Source: Luteolibacter sp044361475
Lineage (GTDB): Bacteria > Verrucomicrobiota > Verrucomicrobiia > Verrucomicrobiales > Akkermansiaceae
Direction of reading: 5' to 3'
NCBI GenBank assembly: GCA_044361475.1
Contig: JBIKIR010000005.1
Span: 1 to 64,000, forward strand
Length of the DNA stretch: 64,000 bases
The translations under genes and the position numbers were made by a program. Every line of letters starts with the position of its first letter. Positions within the stretch are counted from its first letter, which is position 1. The notes under the pieces are model-generated. The model made no database searches and was not told the origin of the DNA. It saw nothing but the letters and a program-made list of their open reading frames with translations. Below are positions 18,945 through 27,795 of this stretch, in pieces.

Positions 18945-19244
18945 TCAAGCAAGATCCGTCACCAGCACCTTGGCCCACCACTCGCGGTAACCCTCGATGA
19001 AAGCCTTGTGCGACGGATGCGCCTGATACTCATTGTGATCCTCAAGCGAGGCAAACTGCATGCTCAAAGCGTAGTCCCACGATTGGTCGACCACCGGCCT
19101 GATCTCAACCTTGGCAGGCACCGCCCAGCGACCACCCGTCACGAGATCCATTTCAAAAAGATCAGCCAGAGCCTTTTCGAATTCCGCGCGGTCCGCCGCA
19201 CTTTGCCGCCCATCCTTTAGCCAAAAATAAACATGATGCTCCAT
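18945..19244 (-). CDS. Dabb (stress-responsive alpha/beta-barrel) domain protein
   Basis: A 99-aa single-domain protein of the Dabb family, a ferredoxin-like fold that dimerises into a barrel. Landmarks are MEHHVYFWLKDG at the start, DYALSMQFASLEDHNEYQAH in the middle and HKAFIEGYREWW near the end. The start at 19244 fits the domain; the longer open frame reaching 19328 is unlikely. It lies just upstream of rarA on the same strand. Biochemical role unknown. Confidence 0.8.
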   Translation of the reverse strand: MEHHVYFWLKDGRQSAADRAEFEKALADLFEMDLVTGGRWAVPAKVEIRPVVDQSWDYALSMQFASLEDHNEYQAHPSHKAFIEGYREWWAKVLVTDLA

Positions 19245-19358
19245 GCCGCGGGTGTATCGCCACGACCATGCACCCACAAGCCCCGATTCTTTCGGCTGCC
19301 ACCAAAACCCAAATTTCCTTTGCCACAACCACGGCTCACCCTATCCTTGGGCACTCCC

Positions 19359-20804
19359 ATGCGATTGATCCACCTCGCACTTATCGCCCTGCTCGCAAAC
19401 GCCGTTTTCGCCGCACCTTCCGATGTCTATCGCTCGGTCCTGCGCATAGAGGTCGCCACCCAGGTACCCGACTACCAAACCCCATGGAACTCCGGCCGTT
19501 TCGGTGGCGGCATCGGCACCGGTTTCATCATCGGAAAAAACCGCATCCTCACCAACGCGCATGTGGTCTCCAACGCCCGCCGCGTGCTCATCACCGTGCA
19601 CGGCAGCCCGGTGAAATACCCTGCCAAAGTCGAACACATCGCCCACGACTGCGATCTCGCCCTGCTCTCTGTCGAAAACTTCAAGGACTTCGAATCATTT
19701 CCCACATTCGCGTTCGGCGATGTGCCGAGCCTCGAATCGGAAGTCCGAGTGATCGGCTACCCGATCGGCGGCGACCGCATCTCGGTCACTCGCGGCGTAG
19801 TCTCGCGCATCGACTTCCAAACTTACTCGCACACCCGCGCCGACTCGCACCTTGCGATCCAAATCGACGCCGCCATCAACCCCGGCAACTCCGGTGGTCC
19901 CGTGATCCAAGGAGACAAAGTCATCGGCGTCGCCTTCCAAGGACTGCGCCAAGCCGACAACACCGGCTACATCATACCCACACCGGTCATCAAACGCTTC
20001 ATCAAGGACATCGAAGACGGAAAATACGACCACTATGTCGACCTCGGATTTTCGGAATTTCCGCTTCACAACCCCGCGATGCGATCAGCACTTGGCCTGC
20101 CCGATGACGGCATCGGCGTGCTGGTCACCCGCGTGATCGCCACCAGCGCCAGCGAAGGCATTCTCCAACCCGGCGATGTGGTCACCGAACTCGATGGCTA
20201 CAAGGTCGACAGCGCCGGCATGGTCAAGATCGATGGCGAAACGGTGAACCTCAACGAAATCTCCGAACGCAAATTCGCCGGCGACAAGGTCAAGGTCCGC
20301 TTCCTGCGTGAAGGAGCATGGAACGATGTGGAAATCTCCCTCAAGCCGGTGCCGGCGTCGCGCATGTATGCGATCGATTACGAAAAAAACCCGAGATACA
20401 TCGTCTTTGGCGGACTCGTCTTCCAGCCACTCGACACGAACCTTTTTGCCTCGGCAAAATTTGACGACGTGACAGTTCGCCGCCTCTACACGGACTACTT
20501 GCCCAAGGGGCTCTTCCAGAAACATCGCGATGTGGTGGTCCTCACCCGCGTCGAAAGCGACCCGATCACCAGCCAGTTGGGTGATTTCTCCGGCTTCGCG
20601 GTGGACAAAATCAACGGCATCGAAGTCACCGACCTCAAGCATACCTACGATCTTCTTCATCCGGAAAAAGCGCCCGAGTTCCATGTGATCGAGCTCTTTG
20701 GCGCCGACAGGCCGGTGGTGATCCCCGCAGCAAAAATCGCCGAGGCCGAGGCCCGCATCGCCGAGGCCTACGGCATCACCAAGATGGAAAACCTCGTCGA
20801 CTGA
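19359..20804 (+). CDS. HtrA/DegP-like periplasmic serine protease with PDZ domain
   Basis: A 481-aa secreted trypsin-like protease. The signal peptide (1-18) ends in AVFA. The catalytic triad is H68 (TNAHVV), D99 (DCDLALL) and S178 (GNSGGP). A PDZ domain follows at about 265-345 (GIGVLVTRV, LQPGDVVTELDG), and the last ~130 residues form a further region that may be a second PDZ-like domain (SGFAVDKINGIEV). The start was placed at 19359 to give the signal peptide; the frame is open from 19233. folK follows after 2 bases, which suggests cotranscription without functional relation. Confidence 0.88.
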   Translation: MRLIHLALIALLANAVFAAPSDVYRSVLRIEVATQVPDYQTPWNSGRFGGGIGTGFIIGKNRILTNAHVVSNARRVLITVHGSPVKYPAKVEHIAHDCDLALLSVENFKDFESFPTFAFGDVPSLESEVRVIGYPIGGDRISVTRGVVSRIDFQTYSHTRADSHLAIQIDAAINPGNSGGPVIQGDKVIGVAFQGLRQADNTGYIIPTPVIKRFIKDIEDGKYDHYVDLGFSEFPLHNPAMRSALGLPDDGIGVLVTRVIATSASEGILQPGDVVTELDGYKVDSAGMVKIDGETVNLNEISERKFAGDKVKVRFLREGAWNDVEISLKPVPASRMYAIDYEKNPRYIVFGGLVFQPLDTNLFASAKFDDVTVRRLYTDYLPKGLFQKHRDVVVLTRVESDPITSQLGDFSGFAVDKINGIEVTDLKHTYDLLHPEKAPEFHVIELFGADRPVVIPAAKIAEAEARIAEAYGITKMENLVD

Positions 20805-20806
20805 CC

Positions 20807-21304
20807 ATGCCCCGCGCAGGCATCGCACTCGGGTCGAATCTCGGCGACCGCAAAGCGAACCTCATTGAGGCAATCCGACTGCTCGGAGAAATAGCGCTCA
20901 AAAACGAGCCTTTTCTCAAAGCCCCCATTTACCAAACCGAGCCGCTTCACTGCCCGGCCGATTCGCCGGATTTTCTCAATACGGTGGTCGAATTCGGATT
21001 CAACGGCACTGCAGCGGAGCTTTTAAAACAAACGCGCGCGATCGAAAAATTCATGGGTCGCACGGCCAATCCGCAACGCAACGCACCACGCGTGATCGAT
21101 GTCGATATACTCTATCTCGGCGACGAGCAGTGCGACTCACCCGACCTCATTCTCCCGCATCCGCGTCTGCATGAGCGACGCTTTGTGCTTCAGCCACTGG
21201 CCGACATCAGGCCCGATCTCGTCCTGCCGGGCCATTCGAACACCATCGCGAACCTGCTCGATGAACTCAAAAGCGACGAAGCCCCGCTTGTCGCGATCGA
21301 TTGA
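20807..21304 (+). CDS. folK: 2-Amino-4-hydroxy-6-hydroxymethyldihydropteridine pyrophosphokinase
   Basis: HPPK transfers pyrophosphate from ATP to the pterin in folate synthesis. The 165-aa protein has ALGSNLGDRKANL at the start, the central YQTEPL, the diagnostic RVIDVDILYLGD with metal-binding aspartates, and LILPHPRLHERRFVLQPL. Length is normal. folP and folB are not in the window, but thyA, which uses folate, lies at 44.7 kb. Confidence 0.93.
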   Translation: MPRAGIALGSNLGDRKANLIEAIRLLGEIALKNEPFLKAPIYQTEPLHCPADSPDFLNTVVEFGFNGTAAELLKQTRAIEKFMGRTANPQRNAPRVIDVDILYLGDEQCDSPDLILPHPRLHERRFVLQPLADIRPDLVLPGHSNTIANLLDELKSDEAPLVAID

Positions 21305-21308
21305 TCAC

Positions 21309-22265
21309 TCAAGCCTTGCTCTCCCACTCACCAAAGTTACGAAACTTGTCGTAGCGGGCGTCGAGCAGTTTTGACACGCTCATCTTTTCCAGCTCGTCCA
21401 AGTGCCGCGAAACGACATCGCGAAATGCGGCGGCCGTGACCTTATGATCATGATGCGCACCGCCTCTTGGCTCGGGCACCACATCATCAATGAGATCGAG
21501 TTTCTTGAGATCCGGCGCAACAAGCTTCATCGCCTCGGCTGCCTCCGGCGCGTGCTTGCGGTGCTTCCACAAAATCGCAGCACATCCCTCGGGGCTGATC
21601 ACCGAATAATAGGCATTCTCCAGCATGATGACGCGGTCCGCAACGCCGATTCCCAGCGCGCCACCGGATCCACCCTCGCCGAGCACGACTGCCACGATCG
21701 GCACCTTGAGCAGCATCATTTCCCTGAGGTTGAAAGCAATCGCCTCGGCGATGTTGCGTTCCTCAGCACCAATTCCCGGAAACGCGCCCGGCGTGTCGAT
21801 CAACGCAATCACCGGCAAGCCGAATTTCTCAGCCAACTTCATCAGGCGCAGCGCCTTGCGATAGCCTTCCGGATGCGCGCTGCCAAAATTGCGCTTGAGG
21901 TTCTCTTTGGTGTCTCGACCTTTCTGATGACCAATCACCACCACGCGCCGATCTCCAAGCCGCGCGAATCCACCCGGCATCGACGCGTCATCACCGATGT
22001 GGCGGTCGCCGTGCAACTCACAGAAATCCGTGAAGGCGTGCGCGACATAATCCAACATGAAGGGACGCGAAGTGTGACGCGCGATCTGCACGCGCTGCCA
22101 TGGAGTCAGATTTTCATAAATCCTTGCGCGTGTCTCCGCGAGCTTCGATTCCATCGTTGAAATCTCGGCCGAAAGATCAATGTCTTGGGAGGCCGCCTTG
22201 GCGCGAAGTTTTTCAAGTTCACGCTCAAGTTCCGCTGCCGGCTTTTCGAAGTCGAGGAGCTGCAT
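21309..22265 (-). CDS. accA: Acetyl-CoA carboxylase carboxyltransferase subunit alpha
   Basis: The alpha subunit of the carboxyltransferase that makes malonyl-CoA for fatty acid synthesis. The 318-aa protein has the coiled N-terminus (LLDFEKPAAELERELEKLRA), then RPFMLDYV, VVIGHQKGRDTKENLKRNFG, PVIALIDTPGAFPGIGAEERN and GEGGSGGALGIGVADRV. I start at ATG 22265, as in homologues, rather than at 22286. It ends 4 bases from folK, convergent. It is in a minus-strand group with acpP, another lipid gene. Confidence 0.93.
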   Translation of the reverse strand: MQLLDFEKPAAELERELEKLRAKAASQDIDLSAEISTMESKLAETRARIYENLTPWQRVQIARHTSRPFMLDYVAHAFTDFCELHGDRHIGDDASMPGGFARLGDRRVVVIGHQKGRDTKENLKRNFGSAHPEGYRKALRLMKLAEKFGLPVIALIDTPGAFPGIGAEERNIAEAIAFNLREMMLLKVPIVAVVLGEGGSGGALGIGVADRVIMLENAYYSVISPEGCAAILWKHRKHAPEAAEAMKLVAPDLKKLDLIDDVVPEPRGGAHHDHKVTAAAFRDVVSRHLDELEKMSVSKLLDARYDKFRNFGEWESKA

Positions 22266-22324
22266 GGGCGAAGTTTCGCGACTCAATGCCGCGGATGCAA
22301 GACAGGAGATGCCGCCGGCGAAGA

Positions 22325-23212
22325 TCAGCGGATTTCCATCTCATTGCCCGTGCGGGTCAGCAGAAAAAGTTCCTCCATGTCGTCACTCGCGAGCAACACC
22401 GCCCCCTCCGGCGGATCTCCCTCGCCATCCCAGCCCTGGATCTTGAGCGTCGGCCGGGCGAGCCAGATGGCCTTGGTCGCCGACCTGTACTCCGCCGTAC
22501 CAACATGCGGCTTATCATCAGGGAAACCCGCGACCTTGGACCCGATCGAATACCCCCCACGCTGCCGTGCCATCCTGTCGACAAGTTGCAAAACCGCGAA
22601 CTCACACACATATCGCCCGCCATTCCATACCGAAATCACCTTTCTCTCGAGCTCCAAAACGAAATGGAAATCCAAGGGCAGGACCAATAACTTTTCACCC
22701 TCCTTGTGGCGTCGCAAATCCATGGATGGATTGAGGTACAAAAGGCAGTCCAAGTTACTTCGGCATTTCTCTGCAGCCTGCTCGTGTGTCTCACCGCGCT
22801 GCATGTAATGAAAAACCTTGCCCTCAAGCCGACCCACCGAAAACAGCTCATCGAGATTCATCTCACCCACAAGCTTCCGCGCCGATTGCACCCTGCCGGA
22901 CAAGGGATGATTGGCAATGATCACACCTAGTTTCTCACGTGCTTCAGCGTGTTTGCCTTCGGCCATCAGACGCCGCGCCGCATCGTAAAACTGCTCGCCC
23001 GGATCAATCGCCGGCACACTTTTCGCAGCCACCACCGCCGCCAATTTCTCCGATGAACGCTCGGCTGCATTCCGCTCTTTGACGGGAACAACCTTTTCAA
23101 AAAGTCCGCCAAGCGGCTTGACCAAAGCGTGATAAGCAAGAGCTCCACTGAATGCAACGAGACCCGCCATGAGCACTGCCGCGCTTGCCTTGCATAGGGT
23201 CCCAATTCTCAT
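22325..23212 (-). CDS. LysM + degenerate L,D-transpeptidase-like exported protein
   Basis: A 295-aa protein with an N-terminal signal or anchor (VLMAGLVAFSGALAYHAL), a helical TPR-like stretch (about 72-115), a LysM-like domain (VFHYMQRGETHEQAAEKC through GEKLLVLP) and a YkuD-like C-terminal domain. In that domain the segment that should read SHGCIRM appears as PPEGAVLLAS just before DDMEELFLL, so both catalytic His and Cys are missing. The protein probably binds peptidoglycan without transpeptidase activity. It lies between an unknown gene 11 bases upstream and accA. Confidence 0.7.
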   Translation of the reverse strand: MRIGTLCKASAAVLMAGLVAFSGALAYHALVKPLGGLFEKVVPVKERNAAERSSEKLAAVVAAKSVPAIDPGEQFYDAARRLMAEGKHAEAREKLGVIIANHPLSGRVQSARKLVGEMNLDELFSVGRLEGKVFHYMQRGETHEQAAEKCRSNLDCLLYLNPSMDLRRHKEGEKLLVLPLDFHFVLELERKVISVWNGGRYVCEFAVLQLVDRMARQRGGYSIGSKVAGFPDDKPHVGTAEYRSATKAIWLARPTLKIQGWDGEGDPPEGAVLLASDDMEELFLLTRTGNEMEIR

Positions 23213-23223
23213 GGCCGCTGCTT

Positions 23224-23760
23224 TCAGATCAATCCGCGCCGCTTGAAATCGAACGCGTTGATCTCATGCGAGCGCTGGATCATCTCGAACGAAAATTTGA
23301 GAATCGATACCTCCCACGCATCATCCACTCCCTCGATCACCGCACGCGAGGGATTGCCAGTACGCCGGATGTCTTCCATCACTCGCTCACGCACGGCATC
23401 AATGTGGTCGTGCACGATTTCCTCATGCACCGCACTGCGCCGAAAATGAAATCCATACTGCAAAAATGCCAAATCCCTCCCCTGCGAGCGGAACTTCTCG
23501 ACCATTTCGTCAAACTTCTCGCGCGCTGTGGAATCAAAGCCCTCGAGTTGAATCTCCCGCAACGCCTCAGGCTTAAGAATCCTAGGCCGCTGGGCCTCAA
23601 CCTCACCAGTGCGAATCCGCACCTCGCCGGCCCGGTCCATCAACTCGCTGATAAGCTGAAACTCGAATCGAGTCTCGCCGAAGGTCATGATCCGATGATC
23701 CGGCTCACGCAAAACTTTCGTCGTTTCTAGCGCGTATTGAATGTCGTCCTGCGAATGCAT
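23224..23760 (-). CDS. Conserved hypothetical protein
   Basis: Family not recognised. The 178-aa product is highly charged, has no signal peptide or membrane segment, and is probably cytoplasmic. Recognisable landmarks for a search are FGETRFEFQLISELMDRAG and FHFRRSAVHEEIVHDHIDAV, and the C-terminus DFKRRGLI. It is followed after 11 bases by the LysM/L,D-transpeptidase-like gene and preceded by acpP with a terminator between them, so it probably has its own promoter. Confidence 0.6.
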   Translation of the reverse strand: MHSQDDIQYALETTKVLREPDHRIMTFGETRFEFQLISELMDRAGEVRIRTGEVEAQRPRILKPEALREIQLEGFDSTAREKFDEMVEKFRSQGRDLAFLQYGFHFRRSAVHEEIVHDHIDAVRERVMEDIRRTGNPSRAVIEGVDDAWEVSILKFSFEMIQRSHEINAFDFKRRGLI

Positions 23761-23803
23761 GGCACGATGATGATCGGCTGACTTGGAGGATTTTCAACGA
23801 AAA

Positions 23804-23842
23804 CAACAAGGGCGGACACCCTGAAGGAGCCCGCCCTTGGAA
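23804..23842 (-). terminator. Rho-independent terminator of acpP
   Basis: AAGGGCGG (23808-23815) pairs with CCGCCCTT (23831-23838) around a 15-base loop. Read on the minus strand the stem is followed by a T-rich tract (TTGTTGTTTTCGTTG). It lies 18 bases after the acpP stop codon and separates acpP from the next gene. Confidence 0.8.
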
Positions 23843-23860
23843 ATTGTTGCAAGAGGCGGA

Positions 23861-24103
23861 TCAGCCCTGCTGGCTGTTGATGTAGCTGATGACATCGCCG
23901 ACGGCCTGAAGCTTCTCTGCTTCTTCATCCGGCACTTCGATGTCGAATTCCTCTTCAAAGGCCATGACCAATTCAACCGTGTCGAGCGAGTCGGCTCCGA
24001 GGTCTTCAACGAATTTGGCCTCAGTGGTGACTTGGTCGGCGTTGACGCCGAGCTGGTCGACGATGATGTCTTTTACACGGTCTTCGATGCTTTTGTCTGA
24101 CAT
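23861..24103 (-). CDS. acpP: Acyl carrier protein
   Basis: An 80-aa acidic helical protein carrying growing acyl chains in fatty acid synthesis. S39 in GADSLDTVELVM is the phosphopantetheine attachment site. The leader before the ATG is rich in CCAAC units and has no Shine-Dalgarno sequence, although the gene is normally very highly expressed. A terminator follows, so it is monocistronic; fabF, its usual neighbour, is absent. Confidence 0.95.
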   Translation of the reverse strand: MSDKSIEDRVKDIIVDQLGVNADQVTTEAKFVEDLGADSLDTVELVMAFEEEFDIEVPDEEAEKLQAVGDVISYINSQQG

Positions 24104-24211
24104 GTTTGGGGTGGTTGGAGTTGGAGTTGAAGATGCTTAGTGTCTTAGGGTCGGGCTTGGCAACCCATAAAATGAAAACTGATGGCGATTTCGGTGATTG
24201 ACTTGGCTAGC

Positions 24212-25036
24212 TCAGGAATTTTCGGGCTTTTGATCGGGCAAATCTACCGGCTCCGACGCCACAGCGTAGTCGACAATCTCACCGGAAAATTTCGAACGGA
24301 TCAATTTCATCAGGCGCTCGGCAGGTTCGCCCTGGGCAAGGTTGAATCCGCCATAGGTGAGGCCATCGATCCGGATCCTGCCTTGGCCGGACTCATCTTC
24401 GTAATCGATGAAGGCCAATCCTTTGCTGGCCCACTTGCGCAAATCGAGGCGTTTCATCGCGGCATAAGAAATCTTTTTGCCCTGCTGCGATCTCACACCC
24501 TCATCGTCGCCCTCAATCCTGCGCGCCATGGTGCGCAGGAAAATGAAGATAGCCACCAAGGTAAGCCCTATGCAGATCCAGAAGACCACCCATTGCTCAT
24601 GGATTTTTCCAGCATCGTACGGCTGCTCGGGCGGATTCGAACTCAGCCCTTCCTTGCCGGAATACTCGAGCCAAAGCTTGTTCCACTGCATCGGCAGCAT
24701 TTTGTCGTAATCATGCAGGACCGCTGGCCAAGGCATCGGCAACTTAAGATTTGCGGGCAATGTCGAATGGTCGTTGGGAAACTGAACCGATTGCTTCGCG
24801 GCGTGTTCCTTCCATGACTCCGGAGTCAGCCCGCCTTTAGCCTTCATCGAGGCAAACTGCTCGTTGGCAGCTTGGAAATTCCGATGAAGGAAATAGACCA
24901 TGTTTTTCTGGCGGTAGCCAGTGGAGCCATCGATGAAAAACAACACGGCGAACACCACCAGCATCAATAGGATCAGCAAGACCCGCGAGATGAACCAGCG
25001 GGTCGGCTTGCACACGATCGGCAATCCATTACTCAT
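24212..25036 (-). CDS. Membrane protein of unknown function, two transmembrane segments
   Basis: Not recognised. The 274-aa protein has a membrane segment near residues 17-36 (VLLILLMLVVFAVLFF), an extracytoplasmic loop of about 110 residues rich in Trp/Lys/Pro, a second segment near 150-168 (VVFWICIGLTLVAIFIFL) and a cytoplasmic C-terminal domain of about 100 residues (FIDYEDESGQGRIRIDGLTYGG). It is divergent from fbaA. No function can be proposed. Confidence 0.6.
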   Translation of the reverse strand: MSNGLPIVCKPTRWFISRVLLILLMLVVFAVLFFIDGSTGYRQKNMVYFLHRNFQAANEQFASMKAKGGLTPESWKEHAAKQSVQFPNDHSTLPANLKLPMPWPAVLHDYDKMLPMQWNKLWLEYSGKEGLSSNPPEQPYDAGKIHEQWVVFWICIGLTLVAIFIFLRTMARRIEGDDEGVRSQQGKKISYAAMKRLDLRKWASKGLAFIDYEDESGQGRIRIDGLTYGGFNLAQGEPAERLMKLIRSKFSGEIVDYAVASEPVDLPDQKPENS

Positions 25037-25177
25037 GCGTAAGATTTAGACTGGCAAAGTGATGCCTTGGCAAGCGAAACGGTTTAGAAGAATTTCGGCA
25101 TTTTTTGGAGTTATTTGCAATTTTTCGTGCGATTCCGGCTTGTTCAAACCCTGCCGGTCGTTTACCGAGACGCCGCT

Positions 25178-26209
25178 ATGCCTATCGCCACTCCCGCCCA
25201 ATACCGTGCCATGTTGGATGCCGCCCAAAAGGGTGGCTATGCCTATCCCGCGATCAATGTCACATCGATCACGACCATCAACGGCGCACTCCGCGCATTC
25301 TCCGAAGCCAAGTCCGACGGCATCATCCAAATTTCCACCGGTGGTGGTGAATTCGCCTCCGGCACCGCAGTGAAGGACGCCGCCTACGGTGCCATCGTGC
25401 TCGCCGAAGCCGCCCACCTGCTCGCCGAAAAATACGATGTGCTCATCGCCCTGCACACCGACCACTGCCATCCGAAGAAGGTCGATCCCTTCCTTCGCCC
25501 GCTGCTCGAAGCATCCAAGAAACGCATCGCCGCAAGCAAAGGCCCGCTCTTCCAAAGCCACATGCTCGATGCCTCCGAGCTACCGCTCGCCGAAAACCTC
25601 GAACTCTCGAAGCAGCTTCTCAAGGAATGCGCCGAACTCGACATCATCCTCGAAGTCGAAGCCGGCGTGGTCGGTGGCGAAGAAGACGGCCACGACACCT
25701 CGGGCGTCCCCGCTGAAAAACTTTACACCACCCCCGAAGACATGGTCGCCGTTTACGAAGCACTGCAACCGATCGGCCGCTTCCTCTTCGCCGCCACATT
25801 CGGCAATGTTCACGGTGCTTACAAACCCGGCGCAGTGAAACTCAAACCCACCATTCTGCGCGATGGCCAAAAGGCTGTCATGGACAAGCACGGTGCAGGC
25901 GCCGAAATGGACCTCGTTTTCCACGGTGGATCCGGTTCTGAACTTTCGGAAATCCGCGAAACCCTCGACTACGGTGTGGTGAAAATGAACATCGACACCG
26001 ACACGCAATACGCGTTCACCCGGCCGATCGTCACCCACATCTGCCAAAACATCGAAGGCGTGCTCAAGATCGATGGCGAAGTCGGCGACAAGAAAACTTA
26101 CGATCCGCGTTCGTATCTCAAGAAGGCCGAAGCCGGTCTTTGCGATCGCATGAAAACCGCCTGCGACGACCTGCGTTCGACCGGGCGCACGATCTTCGGA
26201 ACGGTTTGA
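25178..26209 (+). CDS. fbaA: Fructose-bisphosphate aldolase, class II
   Basis: A zinc-dependent glycolytic/gluconeogenic aldolase of 343 aa. Landmarks: YPAINVTSITTINGALRAF at the N-terminus, zinc-binding LHTDHCHPKK, EVEAGVVGGEEDG, FGNVHGAYKPG with a zinc His, DLVFHGGSGS and KMNIDTDTQYAF. The length and GGEEDG segment place it with the E. coli FbaA branch. Start at 25178; the frame is open from 25115. A strong terminator follows. Confidence 0.94.
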   Translation: MPIATPAQYRAMLDAAQKGGYAYPAINVTSITTINGALRAFSEAKSDGIIQISTGGGEFASGTAVKDAAYGAIVLAEAAHLLAEKYDVLIALHTDHCHPKKVDPFLRPLLEASKKRIAASKGPLFQSHMLDASELPLAENLELSKQLLKECAELDIILEVEAGVVGGEEDGHDTSGVPAEKLYTTPEDMVAVYEALQPIGRFLFAATFGNVHGAYKPGAVKLKPTILRDGQKAVMDKHGAGAEMDLVFHGGSGSELSEIRETLDYGVVKMNIDTDTQYAFTRPIVTHICQNIEGVLKIDGEVGDKKTYDPRSYLKKAEAGLCDRMKTACDDLRSTGRTIFGTV

Positions 26210-26220
26210 GCATCACAACC

Positions 26221-26259
26221 ACAAGGCGGCTCCTAAACCGGGGCCGCCTTATTTTTTAA
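26221..26259 (+). terminator. Rho-independent terminator of fbaA
   Basis: A GC-rich stem (CAAGGCGGCTCC against GGGGCCGCCTTA) closed by a short loop is followed by ATTTTTTAA. It starts 12 bases after the fbaA stop codon. Confidence 0.88.
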
Positions 26260-26281
26260 TCCATTCCTAAAAGTCTGAACC

Positions 26282-27058
26282 ATGGGCGCCAACAAAGATC
26301 ATCAAGAGCACCCGCTGGCCAATGTTCTGGTGAATGTGCTAATTCCGGTGCTTGCTCTGAGCTATTTGAGCAAAGACCCGGAGTTCCAGCGCGCCATAGG
26401 CAAGGCCGTCCAGCCTTGGCACATCGGCCCCGTCAAGGCGCTCATCGTCGCCTTGGCATTTCCCATCGCCTACGGCATCCGCCATTTCATTAAAACCCGC
26501 AAAGCCAATTTCTTTTCCGCGCTTGGTTTGGTTTCGGTTCTGCTCACTGGCGGACTCACCATTTTCCTCTGGAACAAAGACGGCACCATCAAGCCGAATG
26601 CCGATGTGCTTTTCGGGCTCAAAGAAGCGTCAATTCCTCTCATCCTCGGAATCGCGGTGATCGGGTCGCACTTCACTTCAACTCCACTGCTCCGCACATT
26701 TCTCTACAGTGACACGATGTTCGACATCGTACGCATCGAAAAAGAAGTCGACGCCAAAAACACCCGGACCGCTTACGAAAAAATCATTTTCCAAGCGACC
26801 CTGCTCTTCGCCGCATCTTTTTTCATCAGTACACTGCTCAACTTCGGCCTCGCCCTGTATTTTCTCGGAGGCCTCGACCACACCGCCGCCAACGCCCGCG
26901 AGCTCTACAATGAACAGGTGGCCAAACTTACCGGCTGGGGCTTCGCCGTGATCGGCCTGCCAATCCTTGTTTTCCTCTTCATCACCCTCCGCCGCATGAT
27001 CACCCAACTCTCAAAGCTTACCGGCCTCAAGGAGGAGGAAATCATGCTGCCGCGCTGA
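26282..27058 (+). CDS. Multi-pass membrane protein, VC0807-like
   Basis: A 258-aa integral membrane protein with about six hydrophobic segments. The central part (NFFSALGLVSVLLTGGLTIF, LFGLKEASIPLILGIAVIG, TPLLRTFLY) reminds me of the VC0807 / intracellular-septation-like group, but this assignment is tentative. The C-terminal helix is followed by a short charged tail. It follows the fbaA terminator and so probably has its own promoter. Confidence 0.6.
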   Translation: MGANKDHQEHPLANVLVNVLIPVLALSYLSKDPEFQRAIGKAVQPWHIGPVKALIVALAFPIAYGIRHFIKTRKANFFSALGLVSVLLTGGLTIFLWNKDGTIKPNADVLFGLKEASIPLILGIAVIGSHFTSTPLLRTFLYSDTMFDIVRIEKEVDAKNTRTAYEKIIFQATLLFAASFFISTLLNFGLALYFLGGLDHTAANARELYNEQVAKLTGWGFAVIGLPILVFLFITLRRMITQLSKLTGLKEEEIMLPR

Positions 27059-27158
27059 AGCTGAAAATCACACGGCTGACACTTCTGGCAGGTCACCGGC
27101 AAAAATGACCTCACCGCATATTCATTGCATCGCCCTCCTCTCGCGCTAAACTGATCCC

Positions 27159-27695
27159 GTGATCATCGTCCTCGGCATCTCCGGCTCGATCGCCGCATAC
27201 AAAGCGGCCGACCTCACCTCACAACTGGTCAAGCAAGGCCACACGGTCCATGCGGTCATGACCCGTTCCGCGACCGAATTCATCACACCCCTCACACTCC
27301 AAACCCTCACGCGCCATCCGGTGCTCGTTTCGCTCGAGGACGAAAAAAATTCCTGGAAGCCCGGCCACATCGAGCTCGCCGACAAGGCCGACCTCCTTCT
27401 GCTCGCACCGGCATCGGCCAACCTGCTCAGCCAACTCGCCAACGGACTCGCGCCCGATCCGCTCACCTCGGTTTACCTCGCCCTGCCGCGCAGCACCCCG
27501 GTGCTCATAGCCCCCGCGATGAATGGCAAAATGTGGCAGCACCCAGCGACCCAACGCAATGTCTCGCAGTTGAAAAATGACGGCTGCCACTTCATCGATC
27601 CCGCCGAGGGCGAGCTCGCCTGCGGCTACGAAGGCATCGGCCGACTTGCCACCGTCGAGGATATCCTCGCCCGTGTCGCGGCGATCTCCTCCTGA
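27159..27695 (+). CDS. coaC: Phosphopantothenoylcysteine decarboxylase-type flavoprotein
   Basis: A 178-aa FMN protein of the HFCD family, decarboxylating 4'-phosphopantothenoylcysteine for coenzyme A. Visible: GISGSIAAYKAADL (FMN binding), HIELADKADLLLLAPASAN (catalytic His region), APAMNGKMW and the substrate-clamp ACGYEGIGRLA. The CoaB synthetase domain, fused in most bacteria as Dfp, is absent, so CoaB must be elsewhere. GTG start at 27159. panD of the same pathway lies at 58.9 kb. Confidence 0.85.
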   Translation: MIIVLGISGSIAAYKAADLTSQLVKQGHTVHAVMTRSATEFITPLTLQTLTRHPVLVSLEDEKNSWKPGHIELADKADLLLLAPASANLLSQLANGLAPDPLTSVYLALPRSTPVLIAPAMNGKMWQHPATQRNVSQLKNDGCHFIDPAEGELACGYEGIGRLATVEDILARVAAISS

Positions 27696-27795
27696 ACTCG
27701 GGTACCTCGTCAAAGGCGCAACCCAAATTTTTTGCGCAAAGTTATCCAATCCCATCGCTTTGCAGGTTGCGGGAAACACCCGGCATGGCACACTC

